A DNA stretch of 64,000 nt, from positions 124,001 to 188,000 of the forward strand of contig DATKRS010000019.1 of the NCBI GenBank assembly GCA_035532035.1. Direction: 5' to 3'. Of this stretch, positions 44,445 through 52,952 are shown piece after piece. The position numbers and the translations under genes were made by a program. How positions within the stretch are numbered: position 1 is the stretch's first letter; each line of letters starts with the position of its first letter. The stretch comes from Candidatus Dormiibacterota bacterium (GTDB lineage: Bacteria; Vulcanimicrobiota; Vulcanimicrobiia; Vulcanimicrobiales; Vulcanimicrobiaceae). The notes under the pieces are model-generated. The model did no database searches. It saw only the letters and a program-made list of their open reading frames with translations, and was not told the origin of the DNA.

Positions 44445-46379
44445 ATGACCGACGTCACCTGCGAATCGTGCGGCGCCCGCCCGGCAATTGCCCTCGACGG
44501 CGACAAACGCCTCTGCGCGACGTGCGCGCGGCGTCGCGCCGCGCTGCCGTTGATCGGCGCGTCGCTCGCCGCCGCAAGCCTCCTCGCCGGCAGTGCGATT
44601 CTCGCAGACCGTTTACGCCGCGAAGGACCGTCCGGCTCCTCTCCCGTCGACGAGTTCACGCGGCGTTTGCGTGGCGCGAACACGCCGACGCTCGCGAGCT
44701 TCTCCCGCGATCTCACCGAGCTCGCGCGCGACGGCAAGCTCGACCCGGTCATCGGCCGCGACGAGGAGATCGACCGCGTCATCGCGATTCTCGCGCGGCG
44801 CAGTAAGAACAATCCCGTTCTCGTCGGCGAGCCGGGCGTCGGCAAGACCGCGATCGTCGAAGGGCTCGCGCAGCGCATCGTCGCCGGGCGCGTGCCGGTT
44901 GCGCTGCGGGGCAAGCGCGTCCTCGCGCTCTCGCTCGGGCCGCTCGTCGCCGGAACGAAGTACCGCGGCGAGTTTGAGGGGCGCGTGAAGCGCATTCTCG
45001 ACGAAGTGCGCAAGAGCGCGCGCGACGTGATTCTCTTCATCGACGAGATGCACACGCTCGTCGGCGCCGGCGCGGCGGAGGGCGCGCTCGACCTGAGCTC
45101 GATGATCAAGCCGGAGCTCGCGCGCGGAGACCTTCAGTGCATCGGGGCGACGACGTTCGACGAGTATCGCAAATACGTCGAATCCGATGCGGCGCTCGAG
45201 CGCCGCTTTCAGCCCGTTATGGTGAACGAGCCGAGCGTCGAGGAGACGCTCGAGATCCTGCGTGGCTTGCGCGATCACTATGCCTCGCACCATAAAGTAA
45301 TCATCAACGACTCCGTTCTTGAAGCCGCGGCGCAGCTCTCCGCGCGGTACATCGCCGATCGCTTTCTGCCGGACAAGGCCATCGATCTTCTCGACGAGGC
45401 CGCCGCATCGGTGGCGTTGCGCGCGAAGCCCGACGATCTCGGCGGCGCGCGCGTGACGCGCGACGACGTGGCCGCGGTCGCTTCGAAGTGGACCGGAATC
45501 CCCGTCGACGCGATGACGGAATCGCAAGTGAACCAGCTCCTCGACTTGGAGACGACCCTTGCCAAGCGCGTCGTCGGCCAGACGCGCGCGATCTCCGCCG
45601 TCTCCGATGCCATTCGCCGCGCGCGTGCGGGTCTGCACGATCCGCGCAGACCGCTGGGGAGTTTTCTCTTCCACGGCCCGAGCGGCGTCGGTAAGACCGA
45701 GCTCGCGAAAGCGCTCGCGGAAGCGCTCTTCGGTACCGACGGCGCGCTCGTGCGCGTCGACCTCTCGGAGTTGCGCGAAGGCCATGCGGTCTCTCGCCTC
45801 ATCGGCGCGCCTCCCGGCTACGCCGGTCACGACGAACCTGGCCAGCTCACCGAGCCCGTGCGCCGTCGCCCCTACTGCGTCGTGCTCTTCGACGAGCTCG
45901 AGAGCGCGCACCCGGACGTTGCGGCGATGCTGCTGCAGATATTGGACGACGGCCATCTCACCGACGCGAGGGGCCGTAAGATCGACTTTCGCCACGCGAT
46001 CATCATCCTCACGACGAATCTTTCAGAGGACGACATGCAGGTCGTGCTGCGTCCCGAGCTGCTCAACCGCATCGACGAAGTGGTGGCGTTCGATCCTCTC
46101 GGCCTCGACCAGATCGAGGAGATCGTTGCGATCCACGTCGACGCGCTCGCCCACCGCCTCGACGCGCGCCTCGTGCGTTTGCGTTTATCGGAGGAGGCGA
46201 AGCGCTTTCTCGCGCTCGAGTCGATGGCGGCCGGCAGCGGGGCTCGCTACGTCCAGCGAATCGTAGCGCGCCAAATCAGCACGCCGCTCTCGTCCGCGAT
46301 CCTACGCGGCGAGATCAAGGAAGGCGGCGCCGCAAACGTCGACCTCCATGAGGGCGCCCTCGTCGTCAAGGCCGCCTAA
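44445..46379 (+). CDS. Membrane-anchored Clp/Hsp100 AAA+ ATPase with zinc ribbon, lacking the ClpP loop
   Basis: 644 aa. Residues 6-27 form a four-Cys zinc ribbon (CESCG...CATC), 33-55 a hydrophobic span ([20 protein letters not shown]), then two AAA+ modules. D1: GEPGVGKT (about 128-135), FIDEMH. D2: [40 protein letters not shown]. The ClpN repeat and the ClpB middle coiled coil are absent. Between TTNL and LRPELL in D2 only 8 residues remain, where ClpA/C/X-class unfoldases have a 30-40 residue segment with the IGF/L ClpP-docking tripeptide. It therefore probably works without ClpP. Both ATPase sites appear intact. Confidence 0.9.
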   Translation: MTDVTCESCGARPAIALDGDKRLCATCARRRAALPLIGASLAAASLLAGSAILADRLRREGPSGSSPVDEFTRRLRGANTPTLASFSRDLTELARDGKLDPVIGRDEEIDRVIAILARRSKNNPVLVGEPGVGKTAIVEGLAQRIVAGRVPVALRGKRVLALSLGPLVAGTKYRGEFEGRVKRILDEVRKSARDVILFIDEMHTLVGAGAAEGALDLSSMIKPELARGDLQCIGATTFDEYRKYVESDAALERRFQPVMVNEPSVEETLEILRGLRDHYASHHKVIINDSVLEAAAQLSARYIADRFLPDKAIDLLDEAAASVALRAKPDDLGGARVTRDDVAAVASKWTGIPVDAMTESQVNQLLDLETTLAKRVVGQTRAISAVSDAIRRARAGLHDPRRPLGSFLFHGPSGVGKTELAKALAEALFGTDGALVRVDLSELREGHAVSRLIGAPPGYAGHDEPGQLTEPVRRRPYCVVLFDELESAHPDVAAMLLQILDDGHLTDARGRKIDFRHAIIILTTNLSEDDMQVVLRPELLNRIDEVVAFDPLGLDQIEEIVAIHVDALAHRLDARLVRLRLSEEAKRFLALESMAAGSGARYVQRIVARQISTPLSSAILRGEIKEGGAANVDLHEGALVVKAA

Positions 46380-46513
46380 CCGTACCTCAGCAACAGCCGT
46401 TATGGCAGCAACGCTGCGGCTGAGAAATCGGTTCATACATTGACTCTTTCATCGCATCGAACGGCCCGATGAATACGTACTCATATCGGCTTGAATCGAA
46501 TCAGCGCAAAGCG

Positions 46514-47251
46514 TTATCGCAGCAAATCGCCGAACTGTCCTCTAGCGACTGCATAGCATTCGCAGGACGCATCCTCAAGGCCGGGCCTGTTCACAATCGT
46601 GATCAGCCCTTGGCTATACTCGATGAATCCGGCGGCCTTCAGCGTCGCCGCTGCAATGGTAACGCCTGAACGTCGCGTCCCGAGCATCATTCCCAAAAAC
46701 TCGTGCGTCAAGGGAAGAACGTCGGCCTTCACCCTATCGTGCGTCAGGAGGAGCCAACGCGCACATCGCTCGTATACGCTATGCAGGCGATTGCACGCAG
46801 CGAGTTGCCCGAGAAGGTTAATGTATGCCTGCAAATACTGATCGAGCAATCTGCGAAAGGCGAGATTCCTTTCCTGCAAATGGGTGAAGAACGCTGCGGG
46901 TAACGAGATCGCCAGTCCTGGAACCTGACAATAACACTGGTTCGCAGATGTCGTAGAACCGAGCAAAAGAGGAATGCCGGAGACCCCCTCGCGCCCGATC
47001 GTCCCTACTTCGATCATCTGACCGTTCCGCAGTTGTGCGACCACGGAAAGCACCGCATGGATCGGGAACAATGCCTCGCGTATCTCAGCATCCGCATCGT
47101 AGATCTCTTGTCGGGTTCGCAGATCGATGATCTGGCCGGCCTCCGCCGCAGCCTCCGCGTCGGGCCCAGTTAAGCCGCGCAATAGTGCGTTTTGCCTGAG
47201 CAGATCGACCGTCAGTCGCCCCCCCCCGGGGCCGTGGTCTCCACGGTACAT
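46514..47251 (-). CDS. Crp/Fnr family transcription regulator
   Basis: 245 aa. Cyclic-nucleotide-binding-like beta roll (LFPIHAVLSVVAQLRNGQMIEVGTIGREGVSGIPLLLG) and a C-terminal HTH_Crp domain (TLPLTHEFLGMMLGTRRSGVTIAAATLKAAGFI). The phosphate-binding cassette RxS of true CRP is not conserved, and no Fnr-type cysteine cluster is seen, so the signal is unknown; this variant group is common near stress genes. Divergent from the STAS gene with a 246-bp region containing two dyads. Confidence 0.9.
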   Translation of the reverse strand: MYRGDHGPGGGRLTVDLLRQNALLRGLTGPDAEAAAEAGQIIDLRTRQEIYDADAEIREALFPIHAVLSVVAQLRNGQMIEVGTIGREGVSGIPLLLGSTTSANQCYCQVPGLAISLPAAFFTHLQERNLAFRRLLDQYLQAYINLLGQLAACNRLHSVYERCARWLLLTHDRVKADVLPLTHEFLGMMLGTRRSGVTIAAATLKAAGFIEYSQGLITIVNRPGLEDASCECYAVARGQFGDLLR

Positions 47252-47312
47252 ATCGCCTCCTTCTGAACGCTCCCTTCTCCGCCGATTTTTTACTACGCCT
47301 GATACGGTTTCC

Positions 47313-47330
47313 CTGTTCGAAAGCGAACAG
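47313..47330. promoter_or_regulatory. Dyad CTGTTCG-N4-CGAACAG, candidate operator
   Basis: Perfect 7-bp arms around AAAG, in the divergent region between the Crp-like and STAS genes. A TACAAT hexamer lies 22 bp to the right (47353-47358). Binding factor unknown; the half-site order is the reverse of a Gram-positive LexA box. Confidence 0.45.
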
Positions 47331-47381
47331 CGCCCGACTCCCCTGTCGCGTGTACAATATGCTAGCGTAAACGCAACGCGC

Positions 47382-47414
47382 CCAGAAGCCCGAGTGATGA
47401 GCCCGGGCTTCTGG
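47382..47414 (+). other. Strong hairpin in the leader of the STAS gene
   Basis: CCAGAAGCCCG (47382-47392) pairs exactly with CGGGCTTCTGG (47404-47414), an 11-bp stem with an 11-nt loop. There is no T-run after it, so it is not a standard terminator. It lies 84 bp before the likely STAS start. Confidence 0.55.
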
Positions 47415-47497
47415 TACGTAAGCGGACAGCCTTTCGAGGCTGGTTGGCCTTACCATCAAAAATGCTGGCGACCACGTCGTCGGAGAAAGCGTCCCAT

Positions 47498-48334
47498 ATG
47501 CGCACCCCAGCGTCCTCCTCTCCACTCCAAGAAGACCCGCTTGTCTTGCACGGCGACCTCGACTGCTTCAGTAAGGACGCGTTGCTCGCGCGATTGGAGC
47601 CCGCTGCGCTCCGCAAATACGTCACCGTGGATCTCAGCGACGTCCGCTTCATGGATGCTAGCGCTCTCGGTTGCTTCGTGCGTTTGCATAATGCGATGCG
47701 CAGACTTTACCCGGGCTCACGCGTTCGGCTTGTCGGCGTACGGCCGCTTATTGCCCGGCTTTTCCGCCTCACGCGTCTGGACTCCGTATTCGACCTACTC
47801 GAACGCGGCGGCAGCAACCACAAGACCGGCACACGTTTGGGTGCCATAGATGTCGCAACACTTCTTCACCCGCATCGGACTGAAGAGCAAGCCTCGCTCA
47901 TGAACGCTCGGACGAAAAGCATGCCTTTATTTATGCGTTCGACCATCGCGGCGATCGCGGTGTTCATCCTCTGCTCGGCAACGATCGGGGCATCCGTTCC
48001 GCCATACCGCCCGGGAACCTCACATCCGCATCCTGGCCCCGCATCCGCGGACGCCGGGCATTCATTGATTCACCGTCCGAGCCCCTGGGGAAGCACGAAT
48101 CGACCATACCCTCTCGTCAACGCGGCCTTTCGCGAGCGCGTTCGACCAGGCAGCCTGCGCATCTCGCTCGACGGTGAAAGCGTTACGCAGATTTCCAAAG
48201 TTACCGCGCTCGGCTTTGAGTTTACGCCGGCCTTCCCGCTTCTCGTTGGAAGACATACCGTACGCATCGTGGGCGTTAGCGCCGACGGCGTGCCCATCTC
48301 CGACGGCTGGAGCTTCACCGTTTCGTCACCGTGA
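47498..48334 (+). CDS. STAS domain fused to a membrane span and exported Ig-like domain
   Basis: 278 aa from the ATG at 47498 (GGAGAAAG upstream; in-frame starts at 47444 and 47462 lack a site). Residues 12-105 form a STAS/anti-anti-sigma domain with VDLSDVRFMDASALG; Ser55 aligns with the phosphorylated serine of SpoIIAA-type proteins. A span at about 147-167 (STIAAIAVFILCSATIGASV) is followed by a Pro-rich linker and a small beta domain (RISLDGESV...VGRHTVRIVGVSADG). An internal ATG at 47900 could start the exported part alone. Either a true transmembrane STAS protein or two genes fused. Confidence 0.7.
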   Translation: MRTPASSSPLQEDPLVLHGDLDCFSKDALLARLEPAALRKYVTVDLSDVRFMDASALGCFVRLHNAMRRLYPGSRVRLVGVRPLIARLFRLTRLDSVFDLLERGGSNHKTGTRLGAIDVATLLHPHRTEEQASLMNARTKSMPLFMRSTIAAIAVFILCSATIGASVPPYRPGTSHPHPGPASADAGHSLIHRPSPWGSTNRPYPLVNAAFRERVRPGSLRISLDGESVTQISKVTALGFEFTPAFPLLVGRHTVRIVGVSADGVPISDGWSFTVSSP

Positions 48335-48372
48335 CTATTTTGTCACGTCGCTCGTAAGGAAGTATCCATATC

Positions 48373-48720
48373 ATGAATCTCATGCAGTTGCGCCGGTGCG
48401 CGATCGTGCTCGCGGCAATCGTGCTTTGCCTCGCACCTCAGGTCGCGATGGCAGCCTCGACATTCTATGGCGAGATGACCCACGTCTCGACGACCAATAT
48501 CAAAGTGCGCAATCCACGCTCGGGTCAAGTGCTCAGCTTCGAGATCGTACCCCACTTCGATCGCATCTTTTCCGCAAACGGAAAAACGACGTATCAGATG
48601 AGGGACATTCACCGCGGCCAATACGTTGCGGTCATTTACGACCAGAGTTTTTTGGGCATGCGGCATGCCGATGAGATTTACATCATGAATAACGCGAACC
48701 AGAGGTTGCGCAAGCCGTAG
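48373..48720 (+). CDS. Small secreted hypothetical protein
   Basis: 115 aa with a signal peptide (RRCAIVLAAIVLCLAPQVAMA). The mature part is beta-rich (TFYGEMTHVSTTNIKVRNPRSGQVLSFEIVPHF) and resembles small OB/SH3-like secreted proteins. No family recognised. It follows the STAS-fusion gene by 38 bp on the same strand and may be co-transcribed. Confidence 0.65.
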   Translation: MNLMQLRRCAIVLAAIVLCLAPQVAMAASTFYGEMTHVSTTNIKVRNPRSGQVLSFEIVPHFDRIFSANGKTTYQMRDIHRGQYVAVIYDQSFLGMRHADEIYIMNNANQRLRKP

Positions 48721-48760
48721 GTCGCGCCCGAGGGGCCGTACGCGTTCGTGCTCGCAGCCC

Positions 48761-49093
48761 TTAGGGCAATACGCTAACGTTCAAAACATCGATCGTGCGC
48801 ACGAGCTTGCCGACTTCGTAGCCAAGTACGCGTAGCGGGAGTTTCGTGACCCTCGAGATGTCGACAACTTCAAGCGTCAATCCCGTGCCCCTTACCAAGC
48901 TTGTAGGTATCAGCGTTACGGCGTCCGTAGGGACGCCGTTGATTATCGGCCCAGGACCACCTTGCGAGACCGCGCCCGGCGTCTGCTGCGCGTGGGCCAG
49001 AATCGCTCCGAAGCTGAGCTGGTCGATCGAGGAGCCGCGGATCGTCGTCACAAGAGGATCGTGCAGGGAGAGCGTCCTCGTGAAGAGCGCCAT
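48761..49093 (-). CDS. Hypothetical protein, start uncertain
   Basis: 110 aa from the ATG at 49093, in a frame open much further upstream. The last 45 residues (GLTLEVVDISRVTKLPLRVLGYEVGKLVRTIDVL) look like a compact beta domain; the upstream part (IDQLSFGAILAHAQQTPG, GGPGPIINGVPTDAVTLIP) is low in charge. A lipobox-like LAGC occurs further upstream without a signal core. No family recognised, and the plus strand here has no better gene. Confidence 0.4.
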   Translation of the reverse strand: MALFTRTLSLHDPLVTTIRGSSIDQLSFGAILAHAQQTPGAVSQGGPGPIINGVPTDAVTLIPTSLVRGTGLTLEVVDISRVTKLPLRVLGYEVGKLVRTIDVLNVSVLP

Positions 49094-49273
49094 GAATCCC
49101 GATCCGCGGTGGGCTGCCAAAGTAGCTCCGCCGTTCCACACGAGCGTCACGCCCGCATTTGGACCGGTTTTTTCGCAGCCTGCTAGGCCCGAGTCGGGTC
49201 GCGAGCCCAAACGATGTCGCGCAAGATCCTCTCTGTGGGAACCGCCGGTGAGCTTGCCGAATTGACTCGTGGA

Positions 49274-49741
49274 ATGAGCAACCAGTCGAAGAACCGAGCG
49301 TGGATCATAACGACCCTGGTATTGATCGCGGCGGGGATTGTGGCGTATTTCGTCGGCGGTTCGCTGTCGCGGGGGCAAAGCGCACAACGCGTCACGGCCG
49401 TCCAAGCACACTTACAGAGCGCGCAACGGCAACTCGCCATTTTTCAATCCATCGGTCGATTGCTGCGAGCGAGCAATGCCGTATATCGCGCGGCCGTCGC
49501 GCTGGACGATCGAAACTTCGGAACCGCAAACACCTATGTTAATGATGCGATTGCCTATTTACGTGCGGTCGATCCTGCAGCCATCGGCGTCGATCCTCAG
49601 AAAGTCGCCGCCCTCGAGTCGCAAGCTGTGGGCGCAAGGACATCGGTAGCGACGAACCTACAGGTTCAGCGAGCGCAACTCCTCAGCCTCGGTCGCGCCA
49701 TCGACGCCCTCGTTCCGCCGCCCCCTACGAGCGTTCCCTAA
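49274..49741 (+). CDS. Hypothetical membrane-anchored helical protein
   Basis: 155 aa from the ATG at 49274 (MSNQSKNRAW). One N-terminal span (WIITTLVLIAAGIVAYFVGG), then a helical, Gln/Ala-rich periplasmic region (VTAVQAHLQSAQRQLAIFQSIGRLLRASNAVYRAAVALDDRN) likely to form a bundle or coiled coil. No family recognised. An in-frame start at 49214 lacks a reasonable N-terminus. Confidence 0.65.
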   Translation: MSNQSKNRAWIITTLVLIAAGIVAYFVGGSLSRGQSAQRVTAVQAHLQSAQRQLAIFQSIGRLLRASNAVYRAAVALDDRNFGTANTYVNDAIAYLRAVDPAAIGVDPQKVAALESQAVGARTSVATNLQVQRAQLLSLGRAIDALVPPPPTSVP

Positions 49742-49817
49742 GACCCGTGGCTTCCGCATGTAATTTGCGCAGCGGCGGCTTCCAAGACGCATTCTCTATC
49801 GAGCTGCGTGACGTGCG

Positions 49818-50627
49818 ATGATCGCGGTCGTCGCGCTCTCGTCGATTCTCGCAACCGCTGCGACTCCTGCACAGACGCCGACGCCGGATCCCTGCGCCGG
49901 CCTGCTCGCCGAGCTCAATCGGCCGACTGTCGGCTACAGTCCTTGCGCGGCGGAGCGCGGCACCGTCGTCGTCGAGCTCGGATATCAGAACACGCAGATC
50001 GGTCCGAGCAGGAGCCGCACGGCGCAAATCCAGATCGCGCAAGGCTTCATACGTTACGGCGTCACACCGCGGTTCGAACTCGATCTCTTCGGTCCGAACG
50101 ACGTACTCCAACGCAGCGCCGTGGGCGGTACTGCGGGATTCACCGATACGGGAATCGGCTTCAAGTACGAGCTCCAGCCGGCGTCGCGCTGGGAGGTCGG
50201 CTTCGACGGTCTCTACTCGACGCCCAACGGTGCGCGTACACTAACCGCCGGAAACGCGACCTACACGGCAAATGCCGACGTCTCGTACAACCTGACGCCG
50301 GCGACGTCGATCGGTTCGACGCTCTCCTTCGCCGCAACCGGCGGCTCGAGCGCGGCGGGCGTTCATGCAAAATACGGAACCTTCACGCCGTCGCTTCTCG
50401 TCCTGCAGCAGATCGACGTCGCGACGCAGGCCTACGTCGAGTACGTCGACGTTTCGCGCCTCGCACCAGACGCCGGGAACCGCGCCTTCATGGACGTCGG
50501 AATCCAGCGGCTCCTTGGCGACCGCCTCGAGCTCGACGTGGAGTACGGACACGCTCTGACCGGCGACCCCACCCTACGCTTCAACTACGTCGGCGCGGGA
50601 TTCGGTCTGCTCGTAGGAAAGCCGTGA
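49818..50627 (+). CDS. Outer-membrane beta-barrel protein (MetA-phenol-pathway-like)
   Basis: 269 aa. Short signal region, then alternating hydrophobic strands with aromatic girdles (TVVVELGYQNTQIG, FIRYGVTPRFELDLFGPN, GIGFKYELQPASRWEVGFDGLYS, RLELDVEYGHAL) ending LRFNYVGAGFGLLVGKP. This is the layout of the DUF3187/phenol-MetA_deg class of 12-strand barrels, often annotated as transporters. Substrate unknown. Confidence 0.75.
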   Translation: MIAVVALSSILATAATPAQTPTPDPCAGLLAELNRPTVGYSPCAAERGTVVVELGYQNTQIGPSRSRTAQIQIAQGFIRYGVTPRFELDLFGPNDVLQRSAVGGTAGFTDTGIGFKYELQPASRWEVGFDGLYSTPNGARTLTAGNATYTANADVSYNLTPATSIGSTLSFAATGGSSAAGVHAKYGTFTPSLLVLQQIDVATQAYVEYVDVSRLAPDAGNRAFMDVGIQRLLGDRLELDVEYGHALTGDPTLRFNYVGAGFGLLVGKP

Positions 50628-50657
50628 CGCCTTCGTACATGGTATGTCAAGGCGGAG

Positions 50658-51143
50658 CTAGAGAATTACCCTAACTGCGGCTTGGATCTCCGCCTTCGAC
50701 ATCTCGCCGACGACGCTGCGGTAGATGGTTCCGTCGCGCTTTATGAAGACGTGCACCGGCAAGCCGTTGATATTGTAGAGCTGCTCGAGCGTTCCGCCGT
50801 CGACGACGACGGGATACGTCAAATGATACTTCGCGCGGAAGCGCTGCGCGAGCGGTGCGCTCTCCGCCATGTCGATGCCGACGACGTGCAGGCCGCGCGT
50901 ACCGTAGCGCCGCTGCAAATCTTCGATCCACGGTGCCTCGTCGTTGCACGGCGGGCACCAGGTCGCGAAGAAGTTGAGATAGACCGGCTTGCCGCGCAAC
51001 GACGAAAACGCGAGTCTGCCTCCCGTGGACAGCGGATCGGTCCAGGACGGTGCGACGTCGCCGGGTCGGATGCCCGTCGCGTGCGACGAAGTGCCGCACG
51101 CAGCGAGCAACAGCACGGCGACCAGGGCAAGTCGCGTACTCAT
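50658..51143 (-). CDS. TlpA/ResA-like thiol-disulfide lipoprotein
   Basis: 161 aa from the ATG at 51143. Lipobox LLLAACGTSS, then an AhpC/TSA-TlpA thioredoxin fold with redox site ATWCPPCNDE and the cis-proline region GLPVHVFIKRDG. Extracytoplasmic reductant for cytochrome c maturation or envelope disulfides; a c-type cytochrome is encoded at 7.1 kb. The start overlaps the ribF stop by 4 bp. Confidence 0.92.
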   Translation of the reverse strand: MSTRLALVAVLLLAACGTSSHATGIRPGDVAPSWTDPLSTGGRLAFSSLRGKPVYLNFFATWCPPCNDEAPWIEDLQRRYGTRGLHVVGIDMAESAPLAQRFRAKYHLTYPVVVDGGTLEQLYNINGLPVHVFIKRDGTIYRSVVGEMSKAEIQAAVRVIL

Positions 51144-52051
51144 GAAAACCCCGGATATGCGACGGCTTCGAGGTCCCGCTGCATCTGTGCGACGAGTTCG
51201 TCGATACTCGCGAAGATCGCCTGCTCGCGCACGAAGCGCAGCTCCCGAAGGGCGAGCTCGCGCCCGTAGATGCTCTTGCGAAAATCGCGCAGCCACGCTT
51301 CGATGCTGCGCACGTTCTCGCCGAACTGCGGATTCGTGCCAATGGAAACCAATGTCGCGTAATCCCTTCCGTCGTACCGTGCCACCCCGGAGTAGACGCC
51401 GTCCCGGGGCAGCAGTTTCTCCGGCGGGTGAATATTCGCCGTCGGAAACCCCAGGCCATGGCCGCGCCCCGCGCCGACCTCGACGATGCCGCGCAGCTCG
51501 TAGCCGTATCCCAACATCGCCTCCGCGCGCTCGAGGTCCCCGTCGTAGACGAGCGCCCGAATGCGCGTCGACGAGACGCGCTCGCCGTCGAGGTTGATGC
51601 TCGGCACCGCCGTCACCGCGACCCGGTGCGACGCCAAGTAGCTGCGCATGAACGCGACGTCTCCGGCGCGCTTTCGCCCGAAGCGAAACGTCTCGCCGAC
51701 GGCGACGGCGCGGACGCCGAGCTGCGTCACGAGCATGTCGAGAAAACCCTGCGGTGTCATGGATGCGATGCGCTCGTCGAAGGGCACGAAGAAGCACTCC
51801 TCGATACCCGCCTCGGCGAAACGGTCGATGCGCTCCTGCACCGTCGTGAGCAGCAACGGCTGCGTGCCCGGTCGTAAGAACGCCGCCGGATGGTTCGAAA
51901 ACGTCAGCACGCCCGAACGCCACCCCGGCTTGCGTGCACGCAGCGTCTCGCGCATGAGCTCGCGATGGCCGAGATGTAGTCCGTCGAAGAATCCGATCGC
52001 AAGCGCGAGTGGGCGCTCGATCTCACGAGAGAGCTCCCGATGGAGTCTCAC
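51140..52051 (-). CDS. ribF: Bifunctional riboflavin kinase/FAD synthetase
   Basis: 303 aa from the GTG at 52051, overlapping the truB stop (GTGA). N-terminal FAD synthetase (IGFFDGLHLGHRELMRETL, ETFRFGRKRAGDV, SSTRIRALVYDGDLERAEAMLG) and C-terminal riboflavin kinase (GHGLGFPTANIHPPEKLLPRDGVYSG, IGTNPQFGE). Supplies FMN and FAD, used by EtfAB among others. truB-ribF is a conserved order. Confidence 0.96.
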   Translation of the reverse strand: MRLHRELSREIERPLALAIGFFDGLHLGHRELMRETLRARKPGWRSGVLTFSNHPAAFLRPGTQPLLLTTVQERIDRFAEAGIEECFFVPFDERIASMTPQGFLDMLVTQLGVRAVAVGETFRFGRKRAGDVAFMRSYLASHRVAVTAVPSINLDGERVSSTRIRALVYDGDLERAEAMLGYGYELRGIVEVGAGRGHGLGFPTANIHPPEKLLPRDGVYSGVARYDGRDYATLVSIGTNPQFGENVRSIEAWLRDFRKSIYGRELALRELRFVREQAIFASIDELVAQMQRDLEAVAYPGFS

Positions 52052-52920
52052 ACGAAGACCTTTCGCGGCGCGAGCAGAGCACCGTGCGTCTCGCCTACGC
52101 CGACGAGCGTGCGCGACGCATCGCGCACGAAGACATGTTTCGCCGGCGCTCCTTCCGGTAGCGGCACGACCCGTCCGGCTCGGAAATCGACGATCTCGCG
52201 CAAATCGAGCACGATCGTCGGAAACGGAATGACGTTCTCCGGCGGCATCAGCGCTGCCGACGGGTTTGCCGTGATCTCGTCGAGCAGCAGCGACTCCGAG
52301 AGCACGAAGGGGCCCGACGCTTCGCGCACGAGCGCGCCCATGTGCGCGGGAACGCCGATCGCGGCGCCGAGATCGGCAAAGAGCGTTCGCACGTACGTTC
52401 CCTCGCCGCACGTCACGCGCAGGCGTGCCGCTCGCTCCTCGAGCCCGATCACCGCGATGGAGTAGATCGTGACGCTGCGCGGTTTGCGCTCTACGCTCTT
52501 CCCTTCCCTGGCGAGTTCGTAGAGCCGGCGGCCCTCGTGGTGCACTGCGGAGAACATCGGCGGCGTCTGTTCGACGCGCCCGAGAAATGACGGAATTGCC
52601 ACCTCCAAGCGGCGAGCCCAATCCTCCGGAATCTCTCCTTGCGCGGTGGTCTCGCCCAGCGCGTCCTGCGTCGTCGTTGCGCGACCGAGTGCGAGCACGC
52701 CGGCGTAGGCTTTGCGCTGGTCGCTGAGCAACGCAATGAGCCGCGTTGCCTTTCCGACCGCGACGGGCAAAACGCCCGCCGCCTGCGGGTCGAGCGTACC
52801 GAGATGTCCGACCGCGATCTCGCGATCGTTCGCGTAGACGCCGTAGATGCGGCGCATCCGCGCGACGACCTGAGCCGAGGTCGGCCCCGCGGCTTTGAAA
52901 ACGTTAACGAATCCGAGCAG
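52048..52920 (-). CDS. truB: tRNA pseudouridine-55 synthase, apparent CTG start
   Basis: 290 aa from the CTG at 52920. Forms pseudouridine-55 in tRNA. Catalytic Asp in VGHLGTLDPQAAGVLP, KATRLIALLSDQRKAY, TPPMFSAVHHEGRRLYELAREG and CGEGTYVRTLFADLG are typical. The first ATG (52857) cuts off the conserved opening that reads LLGFVNVFKAAGPTSAQVVARM in frame; above it come only CGA CGA and then TGA. No ATG, GTG or TTG is available, so CTG with AGGGTGAC at suitable spacing is the likely start. The TGA and that purine stretch belong to a dispersed repeat. Confidence 0.9.
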   Translation of the reverse strand: MLGFVNVFKAAGPTSAQVVARMRRIYGVYANDREIAVGHLGTLDPQAAGVLPVAVGKATRLIALLSDQRKAYAGVLALGRATTTQDALGETTAQGEIPEDWARRLEVAIPSFLGRVEQTPPMFSAVHHEGRRLYELAREGKSVERKPRSVTIYSIAVIGLEERAARLRVTCGEGTYVRTLFADLGAAIGVPAHMGALVREASGPFVLSESLLLDEITANPSAALMPPENVIPFPTIVLDLREIVDFRAGRVVPLPEGAPAKHVFVRDASRTLVGVGETHGALLAPRKVFV

Positions 52921-52925
52921 TCGTC

Positions 52926-52949
52926 GTCACCCTGACTCGGTCGAAGGCC
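52926..52949 (+). repeat. Dispersed repeat copy at the 5' edge of truB
   Basis: GTCACCCTGACTCGGTCGAAGG on the plus strand. On the coding (minus) strand it contributes CAGGGTGAC, which holds both the in-frame stop and the possible ribosome-binding site of truB, ending 5 nt before the CTG codon. Confidence 0.65.
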
Positions 52950-52952
52950 GCC

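Noticed and set aside
44613-45995. 460-codon frame antisense to the Clp ATPase
   Set aside because: Composition typical of an antisense shadow; both AAA+ modules are unambiguous on the other strand.
46386-46423. Terminator after the Clp ATPase gene (CTCAGC...GCTGAG)
   Set aside because: Only a 6-bp stem with a long loop and no T-run; not convincing.
47313-47330. LexA/SOS box
   Set aside because: The half-sites are in the order GTTCG-N4-CGAAC, the reverse of the Gram-positive box CGAAC-N4-GTTCG; left as an unassigned dyad.
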